From Hymenobacter siberiensis (GTDB lineage: Bacteria; Bacteroidota; Bacteroidia; Cytophagales; Hymenobacteraceae), in assembly GCF_018967845.1 (NCBI RefSeq), contig NZ_JAHLZZ010000001.1, positions 3,224,001-3,288,000 of the forward strand: a stretch of 64,000 bases of DNA, in the 5' to 3' direction. Within the stretch, counting starts at the first letter, position 1. Every line of letters starts with the position of its first letter. The position numbers were made by a program, and so were the translations under genes. Below are positions 6,643 through 15,424 of the stretch, piece after piece. The notes beneath the pieces were generated by a model. It did not search any database, was not told the origin of the DNA, and was given only the letters and a program-made list of their open reading frames with translations.

Positions 6643-9111
6643 ATGACTCATTCGCTACCCGTTTCCGACCACACTACCAACCCGGCCGATTTGCCCGCGC
6701 TGCTGGCCCGCCTGGGCTACGCTCCGGTAGCCACTGGCGGGGTGCGCCTGCGGAGCTGCCCCAACCCCGACGGCAGCCTGCGCTGGCTGTGGCCCACCAC
6801 CCTGCGGCAGCCCCTGTTCCTAGAGCTGTATAATGCGGCGTCGCCCAAGGCGCGGCTATTTAGCGCCTTCGTGCAGCTGGTGTTCTTCTGCCGGCTGCAG
6901 GGGGTGTTTTTTCGGCGTTTGCCGGGCCGGTTTGCGGCAACCGGCCAGCAGGTGTGGCCCCGGGCCGATTTCGCCTTGTTTACCGGCACGCCCGGCCCCA
7001 ACCGCAAGGCGGTATGCTGCTACGCATTAGCCCCCGGCCAGCTGGTGTTTGCCAAGCTGCCGCTGGGCCCCGTTGCGGCCGAAAAAGTGCAGGCCGAAAC
7101 CACTACCCTGCTCGACCTGAACCAGCGCGGCTTCACCGGGTTCGACCTGCCCCGGGTGCTCGACTACGAGCCCGGCCATCTGCTGCAAAGCAGCGTGCAG
7201 GTGCCCGGCGCGCGGCGCGCCACGCGCTTCGGGCCGGCCCACGCCAGCTGCCTCCAGGAGCTGCTGGCCACCACGGGCACGCGGCAGCCCCTGGCCGCCA
7301 GCAACTGCTGGGAAAGCATTGCCGGGCAGGTAGCCGAGCTGCAGGAGCTGAGCGAAACGCGGGTGCCCTTCGGCTTGCGCACCAAACTCCAGCACCTGCT
7401 CGCAACCCTCGACCCCAACCAGGAAATCTCGGTCGGTTTTGCCCACGGCGACTTCACGCCCTGGAACTGCTGGCTGGGGCCCGAGAAGCTGGCCATCTAC
7501 GACCTAGAGCTGGCCCTGCCCGAGGCCTCGCTGCTCTACGACCTGTTCCATTTTGAGGTGCAGCAGGCCCTGCTCACCACGCACCGGTCGGCGGTTGATA
7601 TCCGGACACAGGCGCTGACCACGGCCCAGCTGCACTTTGCCACGGTGCCGGCGGCCGAGCTGGGCGTGGCCTGGCAGCTGTATCTGCTGCACCAGGTGGC
7701 AACCGGAGCGCTGCTCTACCACGCCCAAACGGCCTGGCACCCGCAGGTGAGCTGGCTGCTGAACGGCTGGAATGCCCTGCTCACCCTGGAGCTGGCCCCC
7801 ACGATGGAGCACCGCCAGCTGGCCATTTTCGACCTGCTCGACTTCGTGCAGCTGCTGACCCGGCCGGGCGTGGTGCTCAAGCCCCGCGCCGCCAACGCCT
7901 ACTACCCCGCCCCATCTTCCGACCTCGACCTGCTGCTGGAGGAAGCCGATATGGAAGCGGGCGTGCACTTCCTGCGCCATTATCCGCTGGCGCAATCGGC
8001 GGTGCTGCGGCCGGCCGCGCACATGCAGTCCGTCGATTGCTTGTTCCTAGACGGCTCCCTGCTGTCCGTCGACTTGCTGCACCAGCTCGAGCGCATGGAG
8101 CTGCGCCTGCTCGATACCGAGGCTGTGCTGAGCCAGGCCGAGCGGGCCGTGGCCGGCGTGCCCGTACCCAGCCTGCGCGACGATTTTGTGTACACCTGGC
8201 TGTTTTACTGGCTCAACCAGAGCAACTTGCCGCTGAACCACTTGCGGCACTTCCAGCAGCTGGCCGCCGGGCAGCAGGCGGCGCTGCTGGCCCACCTCAC
8301 CGCCGCCTACGGCCTCACCTTCCACAGCCTGGCCGAAGCCAGCGTGTACGTGCCGGCCAAGGCCGAGCATTTGGCCTTCACCTTGCGCCAGGCCCCGGTC
8401 AACCGCCGGCTCCACCGCTGGGCGCGCGGCCTGCGCTACCTGCTGAGCACGGCGGTGGAGTTTGGGCGGCCGGGCGGCCTCATCATCACCTTCAGCGGGG
8501 TCGATGGCGCGGGCAAGTCCACGGTGATTGAGCACGTGAAGGAGCGGCTCGAAAAGAAGTGGCGCAAGCGCGTGGTGGTCATCCGCCACCGTCCGTCGGT
8601 GCTGCCCATCATCAGCGCCTGGAAGTATGGCAAGCAGGGTGCCGAGGCGCGCAGCGTGCAGAACCTTCCCCGCCAGGGGCAGAACTACGGCCTGGGCTCT
8701 TCGCTGGCACGCTTTGCCTACTACTATGTCGATTATGTTTTTGGCCAGGCCGTCATCTGGCTCAGGCACACCCGGCGCGGCCACGTCGTGCTCTACGACC
8801 GGTATTATTTCGACTTCATCAACGACGGCCGGCGCAGCAACATCGACCTGCCCGTCCGCCTCACACAGGCGCTCTACGCCCTCGTGAATAAGCCCCGGCT
8901 CAACTTCTTTCTCTACGCCGACCCGCAGGAGATTCTGCGCCGCAAGCAGGAGCTTTCAGCCAGCACCATCACCCAGCTCACGCAGCAGTACAAAATACTG
9001 TTTGGGCAACTTGGAGCCCGCTACCGCGACTCCCGCTATGTGCCCATCGAAAACCAGGATTTAGACACCACGCTGGCCCTGATTGGCCAGTACATCCAGC
9101 AGGAAATTTAA
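6643..9111 (+). CDS. Three-module protein: APH-like kinase, nucleotidyltransferase-like and thymidylate-kinase-like domains
   Basis: This is an 822-residue protein. Residues ~110-380 resemble aminoglycoside/choline-type phosphotransferases, with the catalytic loop AHGDFTPWN (~267-275) and the metal motif IYDLELALPE (~286). Residues ~410-560 hold PAPSSDLDLLLEEAD (~423), the acidic signature of a nucleotidyltransferase-like fold. Residues ~615-822 are a P-loop kinase of the thymidylate kinase type (SGVDGAGKST at ~619, VVLYDRYYFD later). The protein is cytoplasmic with no signal or membrane segment. As first gene of the operon it may prepare or modify a phosphorylated sugar or other polymer substituent; that is inference. 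The start at 6643 sits almost on the predicted sigma-54 transcription start. Confidence 0.75.
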   Translation: MTHSLPVSDHTTNPADLPALLARLGYAPVATGGVRLRSCPNPDGSLRWLWPTTLRQPLFLELYNAASPKARLFSAFVQLVFFCRLQGVFFRRLPGRFAATGQQVWPRADFALFTGTPGPNRKAVCCYALAPGQLVFAKLPLGPVAAEKVQAETTTLLDLNQRGFTGFDLPRVLDYEPGHLLQSSVQVPGARRATRFGPAHASCLQELLATTGTRQPLAASNCWESIAGQVAELQELSETRVPFGLRTKLQHLLATLDPNQEISVGFAHGDFTPWNCWLGPEKLAIYDLELALPEASLLYDLFHFEVQQALLTTHRSAVDIRTQALTTAQLHFATVPAAELGVAWQLYLLHQVATGALLYHAQTAWHPQVSWLLNGWNALLTLELAPTMEHRQLAIFDLLDFVQLLTRPGVVLKPRAANAYYPAPSSDLDLLLEEADMEAGVHFLRHYPLAQSAVLRPAAHMQSVDCLFLDGSLLSVDLLHQLERMELRLLDTEAVLSQAERAVAGVPVPSLRDDFVYTWLFYWLNQSNLPLNHLRHFQQLAAGQQAALLAHLTAAYGLTFHSLAEASVYVPAKAEHLAFTLRQAPVNRRLHRWARGLRYLLSTAVEFGRPGGLIITFSGVDGAGKSTVIEHVKERLEKKWRKRVVVIRHRPSVLPIISAWKYGKQGAEARSVQNLPRQGQNYGLGSSLARFAYYYVDYVFGQAVIWLRHTRRGHVVLYDRYYFDFINDGRRSNIDLPVRLTQALYALVNKPRLNFFLYADPQEILRRKQELSASTITQLTQQYKILFGQLGARYRDSRYVPIENQDLDTTLALIGQYIQQEI

Positions 9112-9120
9112 GCGGCCACC

Positions 9121-9852
9121 ATGAAATCTCTCCTCGAAAAATGGGTGCGCCGGCGCAACCCGCACTTTGCCCTGCACCCCAGCGTGAGCACCGCCGTACT
9201 GCTGGGCTTCGGCTTCCAGACGGCCCTGAGCCTGCTGCGCGGCAGCCAACTGTGGCTGCGCGGACGGGCATCGGGCGGGGCCATGCTGGGCCAGGGCGTC
9301 CGGTTTCAGTACCTGGGGCTCATTCGCTTTGGGAAGTTCCTGAAAACGGGCGATAACGTACGCTTCAGCGGCCTGGGTACTGATGGGCTGACACTGGGCG
9401 ACAACGTGAGCATCGGCGCTTTCAGTCAGGTCATTGTCTCGACTTCGCTCAGCGAGCCGGGCCGGTTTATCCGGGTGGGCAGCCGGGTGGGCATCGGCGA
9501 GTTTGCCTACCTGGGCGGCGGCGGCGGCCTCAGCATCGGCGACGACTGCATCATCGGCCAGTACTTCAGCTGCCACCCCGAAAACCACAGGCACGCCGAG
9601 TTCGACACGCTCATCCGCCTGCAGGGCGTGGTTCGCCAGGGCATCAGCATCGGGGCCAACTGCTGGATTGGCAGCAAAGTAACCGTACTCGACGGTGTGA
9701 CCATTGGCGCAGGCTGCGTGGTGGCCGCCGGAGCCGTGGTCACGCGCCCGGTGCCGGCCGGCTGCGTGGTAGCAGGCGTGCCGGCCCGCATCATCGCCTA
9801 CCGCGAACCAGCCGAAACCGCCGCCGCAGAATTAATCAACGCACTCGCATGA
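9121..9852 (+). CDS. Hexapeptide-repeat acyltransferase
   Basis: This is a 243-residue left-handed beta-helix transferase. The hexapeptide pattern is visible in LTLGDNVSIGAFSQV, LSIGDDCIIGQYFSCHPENH and the C-terminal ISIGANCWIGSKVTVLDG followed by VTIGAGCVVAAGAVVT and VAGVPARII, as in the NodL/WcaF/LacA group. HPENH supplies the catalytic-type His. It is expected to acetylate a sugar of the exopolysaccharide unit using an acyl-CoA donor in the cytoplasm. It starts nine bases after the kinase-fusion gene and overlaps the next gene by ATGA. Confidence 0.87.
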   Translation: MKSLLEKWVRRRNPHFALHPSVSTAVLLGFGFQTALSLLRGSQLWLRGRASGGAMLGQGVRFQYLGLIRFGKFLKTGDNVRFSGLGTDGLTLGDNVSIGAFSQVIVSTSLSEPGRFIRVGSRVGIGEFAYLGGGGGLSIGDDCIIGQYFSCHPENHRHAEFDTLIRLQGVVRQGISIGANCWIGSKVTVLDGVTIGAGCVVAAGAVVTRPVPAGCVVAGVPARIIAYREPAETAAAELINALA

Positions 9853-11099
9853 ACACCGTATTAATCACCGCCTACGCCGTCAATCCCTACAAAGGCTCGG
9901 AAGACGGCATGGGCTGGAATTTCATCCTCCAGGCCGCCCGCTTCCAGAAAGTGGTGGCCGTGACGCGCCGCAACAACGGCCCGCACATCGTGCGCTACCT
10001 GGCCGAAAACCCCGCCGTGGCCGCCCAGGCCGCCCGCGTCGAGTTTCTCTACTTCGACCTGCCCGCCTGGACGCGCTGGTGGAAAAAAGGCCCGCTGCTC
10101 TCGCTAATCTACTTCTACATGTGGCAGCTGGGCCTGGCGCTGTGGCTGCGCGCCCGCCGCCCGGCCGTGGACGTGGTGCACAACCTCAACTTCCACAACG
10201 ACTGGACGCCCAGCTTCCTCTGGCTGCTGGGCCGGCCGCTGGTGTGGGGCCCCATCGGGCACCACCCGCCCATTCCGGCCAGCCACTTGGCCCGCTACGG
10301 CGCGGTGGCCTTCTGCAAAGACCGCCTCATTGGCAGCCTGAAACATTTTTTCTGGCACCTCGACCCATTTTTGTGGCTGACGCGCCGCACCGCCCACCGC
10401 GTGCTGTGCATGAACTCGACCGCCGGCCACCGCCTGGGCCGCCCCGCTTCGGCTTTTGAAATCATGCCCTCGGTGGCCATTGACTTGCCGGCCACCGCAG
10501 GGGAGCTGAACGCCGAAACAACGGTCAAAACCGGCTTCACGGCCATGATTGCGGCCCGCATGGTGCCGCTCAAGGGCTTTGACATGGTGGTTCTGGCCTT
10601 CGCCAGATTCTACCACGCCCTGCCCGCCGCCACCCGCGCCGAGGCCCGGCTGCTGCTCATCGGCAGCGGCCCAGAAGAAGGCCGCCTGAAAGAGCTGCTC
10701 GCCTATAATCAGCTGACTGACTGCGTGGTAATCCGGCCCTGGCTGGCCCGCGAGGAGCTGCTCACGCTGTACCAGCAGGCGTCGGTGTTCTTTTTTCCCT
10801 CGCACGAGGGGGCCGGCATGGTGGTGGCCGAGGCCATGAGCTACGGCGTGCCCGTGCTCTGCTACGAGAACGACGGCCCCGGCGAGCTTACCCCGGCTGC
10901 CTCCACCCTCAAAGTGCCCTACCGCTCCTTCGCGGCCAATGTGGAGGACTTTGCCGCCCAGCTCACGCGCCTGCACCACTCCCCCCTGCTGCAAGCCGCC
11001 GAGGCCGACCTGGCCCGCCGCCACGTGGCGCAGCACCACACCTGGGAGCGGCGCGGCCTCCAGCTTCACAGCGTGTACCAACAAGTGCTAGCCGCATGA
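9849..11099 (+). CDS. GT4-type glycosyltransferase
   Basis: This is a 416-residue GT-B enzyme. The N-terminus has ITAYAVNPYKGSEDGMGWNF, the acceptor-side loop seen in many GT4 proteins. The C-terminal half has FTAMIAARMVPLKGFDMVV, LLIGSGPEEGRLKELL and FFPSHEGAGMVVAEAMSYG, with the E-x7-E motif. The start codon overlaps the acyltransferase stop (ATGA), and its own stop overlaps the next start in the same way, indicating one tightly coupled translation unit. It probably extends the exopolysaccharide repeat unit; the donor sugar is unknown. Confidence 0.87.
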   Translation: MNTVLITAYAVNPYKGSEDGMGWNFILQAARFQKVVAVTRRNNGPHIVRYLAENPAVAAQAARVEFLYFDLPAWTRWWKKGPLLSLIYFYMWQLGLALWLRARRPAVDVVHNLNFHNDWTPSFLWLLGRPLVWGPIGHHPPIPASHLARYGAVAFCKDRLIGSLKHFFWHLDPFLWLTRRTAHRVLCMNSTAGHRLGRPASAFEIMPSVAIDLPATAGELNAETTVKTGFTAMIAARMVPLKGFDMVVLAFARFYHALPAATRAEARLLLIGSGPEEGRLKELLAYNQLTDCVVIRPWLAREELLTLYQQASVFFFPSHEGAGMVVAEAMSYGVPVLCYENDGPGELTPAASTLKVPYRSFAANVEDFAAQLTRLHHSPLLQAAEADLARRHVAQHHTWERRGLQLHSVYQQVLAA

Positions 11100-12256
11100 A
11101 AAAGCCCCACATCCTCGCCGTTCACCTGCTCAACGACCGCAGCGGCAGCCCGCTGGTGCTGCGCCAGTCGCTGGAAGTGCTGGCCGAGGCCGGCTATGCC
11201 ATCGACCTGCTCACGGCCACGCCCGGCGCACCGGGGTTCCTGAGCGACCTGCCCGGCGTGACCACCCACGCGCTGGCCTACCGCTGGTCGGCCAGCGCGT
11301 GGCGCACGCTGCTCAACTTTGGGCTGGTGCAGTGGCTGCTGTTCTGGAAAGTGCTGCGGCTGGCCACCGCCGACAGCACCGTGTATGTGAACACCCTGCT
11401 GCCGGCCGGGGCGGCGCTGGCGGCCCGCTGCCGGGGCACGCGGGTGGTGTACCACCTGCACGAAGTGTCGCTGCGGCCCGCGCTGCTGCGGCGGCTGCTA
11501 TGCACAGTGGCCGCCCGCACGGCCCACCAGGTGCTGTGCGTGTCGGAGCATGTGCGCACGGCGCTGGCGCTGCCGGTGGCCCGGCAGGCCGTGGTGCACA
11601 ATGCCCTCGCGCCCGCCTTCGTTGCCAAAGCCAACCAGACGCCCCTGCCCAATCGCAGTCCCGAGCCCTTCGTGGTGCTCATGGCCTGCTCGCTGCGCGA
11701 CTACAAAGGCATTCCCGAATTCGTTGCCCTGGCCCGAGCCATGCCCGCGCTGCGGTTCGAGCTGGTGCTGAACGCCGCGCCCGCCGCCGTGGCCAGCTAC
11801 CGGAACCAGATTTTGGTGCCGAACAACCTCACGCTTTTCCCGGCGGCGCACGACATGCACCCGCACTACCAGCGCGCCGCCGTGGTCTTAAACCTCTCGC
11901 GGCCCGATGAATGGGTCGAAACCTTCGGCATGACCATTCTGGAGGCCATGAGTTACGGCCGGCCTGTGATTGTGCCGCCCGTGGGCGGCGTGGCCGAGGT
12001 GAACGTGCACACCCACACCGGCTTTGCCATCAATGGCCGGCACCTGGAGGCCCTGCAGCAGGCCCTGGGGCTGCTGGCCCACAACAGCGCCTGCTACGTG
12101 CGCATGGCCACCGCCGCCCGGCAGCGGGCCGCCAGCTTTGCCCCCAGCCGCTTTGCCGGGCAGGTGCTCGCCACGTTCCGCGCCGAACAGCCCGGGGCCA
12201 CTGCCCCGGCTCCCACACCGGTGCCCATGGCCCCGGACGCGCTGGCCGGGGCCTGA
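11096..12256 (+). CDS. GT4-type glycosyltransferase
   Basis: This is a 386-residue GT-B enzyme. The first half contains HLLNDRSGSPLVLRQSLEVL and VVYHLHEVSLRPALLRR. The second half has VLMACSLRDYKGIPEFVAL and RPDEWVETFGMTILEAMSYG, a clear nucleotide-sugar binding block. It is the last gene of the ATGA-coupled run, and a strong terminator follows at 12269. The C-terminal tail is Ala/Pro-rich and ends in a short direct repeat of GGGGCCTGACC that runs into the terminator. Substrate unknown. Confidence 0.86.
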   Translation: MKKPHILAVHLLNDRSGSPLVLRQSLEVLAEAGYAIDLLTATPGAPGFLSDLPGVTTHALAYRWSASAWRTLLNFGLVQWLLFWKVLRLATADSTVYVNTLLPAGAALAARCRGTRVVYHLHEVSLRPALLRRLLCTVAARTAHQVLCVSEHVRTALALPVARQAVVHNALAPAFVAKANQTPLPNRSPEPFVVLMACSLRDYKGIPEFVALARAMPALRFELVLNAAPAAVASYRNQILVPNNLTLFPAAHDMHPHYQRAAVVLNLSRPDEWVETFGMTILEAMSYGRPVIVPPVGGVAEVNVHTHTGFAINGRHLEALQQALGLLAHNSACYVRMATAARQRAASFAPSRFAGQVLATFRAEQPGATAPAPTPVPMAPDALAGA

Positions 12257-12268
12257 CCGGGGCCTGAC

Positions 12269-12293
12269 CGGGGCCGCACGGCCCCGCTTTTCT
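12269..12293 (+). terminator. Rho-independent terminator after the plus-strand exopolysaccharide operon
   Basis: The stem CGGGGCC/GGCCCCG (7 bp) with loop GCAC is followed by CTTTTCT. It is placed 12 bases after the glycosyltransferase stop. Confidence 0.75.
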
Positions 12294-12336
12294 ATCGCAA
12301 GTCCTTTTACCTACCTCCTCCGTTCGAATTTTACTG

Positions 12337-13575
12337 ATGTCCACCAACACGCACAAGAAAGTTGCCATTATCGGCACCGTGGGGCTGCCGGCCTGCTACG
12401 GCGGCTTCGAAACCCTGACGGCCTACCTCGTCAAGTACCTGCACGAGCAGCACGACCTCACGGTGTATTGCAGCGGCAAAACCTACCCCAAGGCCGAGCG
12501 TCGCTCGCACTACGAAGGCGCCAAGCTAGTATACCTACCCCTGCAAGCCAATGGTATGCAGAGTATTATCTACGATTGCCTGTCTATTCTGCACGCCGTG
12601 CTGTTTGCCGATGTGCTGCTGGTGCTGGGCGTGCCGGGGGCGCTGATGCTGCCCTTCGTGCGCTGGTTCACCAACAAGAAAGTCATTGTTTCCATCGATG
12701 GCATCGAGTGGCGGCGCGAGAAGTGGAGCCCCTTTGCCAAGCGGTTTCTGCGCTGGTCCGAGAACCTGGCGGTGAAGTACTCGCACGCCGATATTTCCGA
12801 CAACGACGCCATTCAGGACTACACGGCCCGCGCCTACAGCACGAGAAGCCGCGTCATCGAATACGGCGGCGACCACGCCCGCCCGCAGCCCATCACCGAC
12901 GAGGCCCGGGCGCAGTACCCGTTTCTGGCCAAGCCCTATGCCTTCAAGGTATGCCGCATCGAGCCCGAAAACAACGTGAGCATGGTGCTGGAGGCCTTTG
13001 CTGCCCTGCACAGCTACACCTTCGTCATCGTGGGCAATTGGAAGAACAGCGTCTACGGCCGGCGCATTTTTGCCGAGTTCGGCAACGGGGCCTACCCCAA
13101 CCTGCACCTGCTCGACCCCATCTACAACCAGCAGCAGCTCGACGTGCTGCGCAGCAACTGCGCCGTGTACGTGCACGGCCACAGCGCCGGCGGCACTAAT
13201 CCCTCACTGGTGGAGGCCATGAGCCTGGGCCGGCCGGTGCTGGCCTTCCACGCCTCGTTCAACAAGGCCACCACCGAGAACAAGGCCATCTACTTCGCCA
13301 CCAAAGCGGAGCTGATACAGCAAATCAAAGAAACCAGCATGGTGACCTGGCTGGAGCTGGGCCAGCAGATGCAGAGCGTGGCCAACCGCCGCTACAACTG
13401 GGCCGTCATCGCCCGCAAGTACAACTACCTCATCCTCAAAGTGGCCGGCATGGTGCGCAAGAACGCCAAAGCCGGCCTTCACTCCCAACTGAGCCAGCTG
13501 CCGCCCGCCGACCTGGTGGCCAACCAGCTGGGCCAGTACGCGGCCCTGAAGATGTTCTATGACGACGAAGTGTAG
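12337..13575 (+). CDS. DUF1972-type glycosyltransferase (rhamnosyltransferase-like)
   Basis: This is a 412-residue protein. The N-terminal KVAIIGTVGLPACYGGFETL is the hallmark of the DUF1972 family, several members of which are rhamnosyltransferases of capsule and exopolysaccharide pathways. It is followed by VIVSIDGIEWRREKWSP, also conserved. The C-terminal half carries PYAFKVCRIEPENNVSMVL and VHGHSAGGTNPSLVEAMSLG, the GT4 donor-binding region. It is separated from the upstream operon by a terminator and 50 bases, so it may have its own promoter or rely on readthrough. Rhamnose as donor is a family-based suggestion only. Confidence 0.85.
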   Translation: MSTNTHKKVAIIGTVGLPACYGGFETLTAYLVKYLHEQHDLTVYCSGKTYPKAERRSHYEGAKLVYLPLQANGMQSIIYDCLSILHAVLFADVLLVLGVPGALMLPFVRWFTNKKVIVSIDGIEWRREKWSPFAKRFLRWSENLAVKYSHADISDNDAIQDYTARAYSTRSRVIEYGGDHARPQPITDEARAQYPFLAKPYAFKVCRIEPENNVSMVLEAFAALHSYTFVIVGNWKNSVYGRRIFAEFGNGAYPNLHLLDPIYNQQQLDVLRSNCAVYVHGHSAGGTNPSLVEAMSLGRPVLAFHASFNKATTENKAIYFATKAELIQQIKETSMVTWLELGQQMQSVANRRYNWAVIARKYNYLILKVAGMVRKNAKAGLHSQLSQLPPADLVANQLGQYAALKMFYDDEV

Positions 13576-13620
13576 GGCTTCAACAGCGCAGGCCACCTGC
13601 ATTCGCCCTTTCCCAACCAA

Positions 13621-13711
13621 TGGAGTTGTTTAGAAAGTCACAAAAGGTACTCAACCGGTCATGCAGCGCGCAGCGAAGCATGACCGTTCGGGGACTTTCT
13701 AAACAGCTTCA
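13621..13711. repeat. 91-bp palindromic MITE-like repeat, copy 1
   Basis: Terminal inverted repeats of 19 bp (TGGAGTTGTTTAGAAAGTC and the complement of TGAAGCTGTTTAGAAAGTC) enclose a core hairpin built from GGTCATGC...GCATGACC. An inverted copy of identical length is at 60601-60691, identical in most positions. Confidence 0.85.
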
Positions 13712-14044
13712 ATATTGCCTGTTTAAACAAAACACATAAACCATTTTTTAAACAAAAATGATTGTTTTTCATTTAACGAGTAATATAGCTCATTCATCGT
13801 CTTTATTGACTGGTTAATCGTGCATACCTTAAATGTATATTTTTATATTAAAACATAAATAAAATATAAATAATACCAACTTTTATCATTCAGTTACCTG
13901 AGATTTATTACATACTTTCAACCTTTCATCTGTACCGGCCTTTTTATAAGGTTGGGGGGTATCGGCCCGGCTGGTTAGTGTATACCGCAGCTAACTAGTC
14001 CTTAAGGCGTATCGCGCCACCTTACTGAGCCGGCAAAGTCAACT
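13712..14044. other. AT-rich intergenic region upstream of the sigma-54 activator
   Basis: This stretch contains no supported gene. It is much richer in A and T than its surroundings, particularly 13730-13930, and probably holds the promoter and any binding sites for the activator gene at 14045. I could not identify a clear sigma-54 or TAnnTTTG-type promoter in it. Confidence 0.5.
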
Positions 14045-15391
14045 ATGGAATCACCTTTCATCATCTTCATCGTTGAGGATGACCCCTGGTACGGGCAACT
14101 GCTGCACTACCACCTGTCCCTTAATCCGGAAAATACGGTTCACCTCTGGACGTCGGGGCAGGAATGCCTGGACAACATGCACTTGCTGCCCGATGTGGTA
14201 ACCATCGACTTTTCGCTGCCCGACATCAGCGGCGACAAGCTGCTGAGCACCCTGCGGCAGCGCTGGCCCGAGGTGCCGCTCATCGTCATCAGTGCGCAAG
14301 ATAAAATCGCGACGGCTGTGCACTTGCTCAAGATGGGCGCGTCCGACTACCTGGTGAAAGACGACAACACCAAGGATTTTCTCTGGAATACCGTGCAGAA
14401 GCTGCGCGAAACCAATGGCCTGCGCCAACGCGTGAAAAGCCTCGAAAGCCAGCTCCAGGCCAAGTACGATTTCAGCAAAATCATGAAGGGCAACAGCCCG
14501 GCCATCAAGCGCATTTTTGGGCTGATGGAGAAAGCGGCCCAAACGCCGGTCAACGTTTCCATCACCGGCGAAACGGGTACGGGCAAGGAGCTGGTGGCCA
14601 AGGCCATTCACATGAACTCGGGGCGGCACCGCAAGCCCTTTGTGGCCGTAAACATGGCCGCTATTCCCACCGAGCTGCTGGAAAGCGAGCTGTTTGGGCA
14701 CGAGAAGGGCGCGTTCACCAGCGCGGTGGCCCGCAAAATCGGCAAGTTTGAGGAGGCCAACGGCGGCACGCTGTTTCTGGACGAAATCGGGGACCTGAAC
14801 CCCGCCATTCAGAGCAAGCTACTGCGCGTGCTGCAGGAGCGCGAATTGCAGCGCGTGGGCGGCAACGAGCGCATCAAGCTCGACGTGCGCCTCATCACGG
14901 CCACGCACAAGAACCTGGCCGATGAAGTGCAGAAAAGCACGTTTCGCGAAGACCTGTACTACCGCATCATGGGCCTGCCACTGCTGCTGCCGCCCCTGCG
15001 CGAGCGCGGCCAGGACACGCTGTACCTAGCCAAATACTTCGTGGACGAGTTTTGCCGCGAGTATGGCAAGCCCGCCCTGGTGCTGGCCCCCGACACGCTG
15101 GCTAAGCTGCGGGCCTACGCCTACCCCGGCAACGTGCGCGAGCTGAAAACCATTGTGGAGTTGGCCGCCGTGCTCAGCAACGGGCCGGAGATTTCGCCCG
15201 CCGATGTGATGTTTGCCCCGGCCGGGCGCGACACCAGTTTCCTGAGCTCGGAAAAGACCCTGCGGGCCTACACCTGCGCCATTGTGCGGCACTACCTAGA
15301 GAAGTACGACGGCAATGTGCCGCAGGTGGCCCAAACCCTGGACGTGGGCAAGTCCACGATTTACAAGATGATACAGGACGGCGAAATATAA
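14045..15391 (+). CDS. Sigma-54-dependent response regulator (NtrC family)
   Basis: This is a 448-residue protein in the classic order. The receiver is at ~1-125 (VEDDPW, phospho-Asp in [10 protein letters not shown], Lys in DYLVKDD). The AAA+ domain is at ~140-385, with Walker A GETGTGKE (~176), the sigma-54 contact loop GAFTSA (~222, instead of the usual GAFTGA), Walker [13 protein letters not shown] and an arginine region [18 protein letters not shown] Fis-type helix-turn-helix is at ~405-448 ([18 protein letters not shown]). Such proteins bind upstream elements as oligomers and use ATP hydrolysis to open sigma-54 promoters. The hybrid kinase next door is the likely partner, and the paired elements at 6088 and 6516 are likely targets; both links are inferred. 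Confidence 0.93.
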   Translation: MESPFIIFIVEDDPWYGQLLHYHLSLNPENTVHLWTSGQECLDNMHLLPDVVTIDFSLPDISGDKLLSTLRQRWPEVPLIVISAQDKIATAVHLLKMGASDYLVKDDNTKDFLWNTVQKLRETNGLRQRVKSLESQLQAKYDFSKIMKGNSPAIKRIFGLMEKAAQTPVNVSITGETGTGKELVAKAIHMNSGRHRKPFVAVNMAAIPTELLESELFGHEKGAFTSAVARKIGKFEEANGGTLFLDEIGDLNPAIQSKLLRVLQERELQRVGGNERIKLDVRLITATHKNLADEVQKSTFREDLYYRIMGLPLLLPPLRERGQDTLYLAKYFVDEFCREYGKPALVLAPDTLAKLRAYAYPGNVRELKTIVELAAVLSNGPEISPADVMFAPAGRDTSFLSSEKTLRAYTCAIVRHYLEKYDGNVPQVAQTLDVGKSTIYKMIQDGEI

Positions 15392-15424
15392 CCGGCCGGC
15401 GTTTCCACTTCTCTGACCGTGCCC

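Noticed and set aside
10104..11084. 326-codon frame opposite a glycosyltransferase gene
   Set aside because: Typical shadow frame of a GC-rich GT4 gene.
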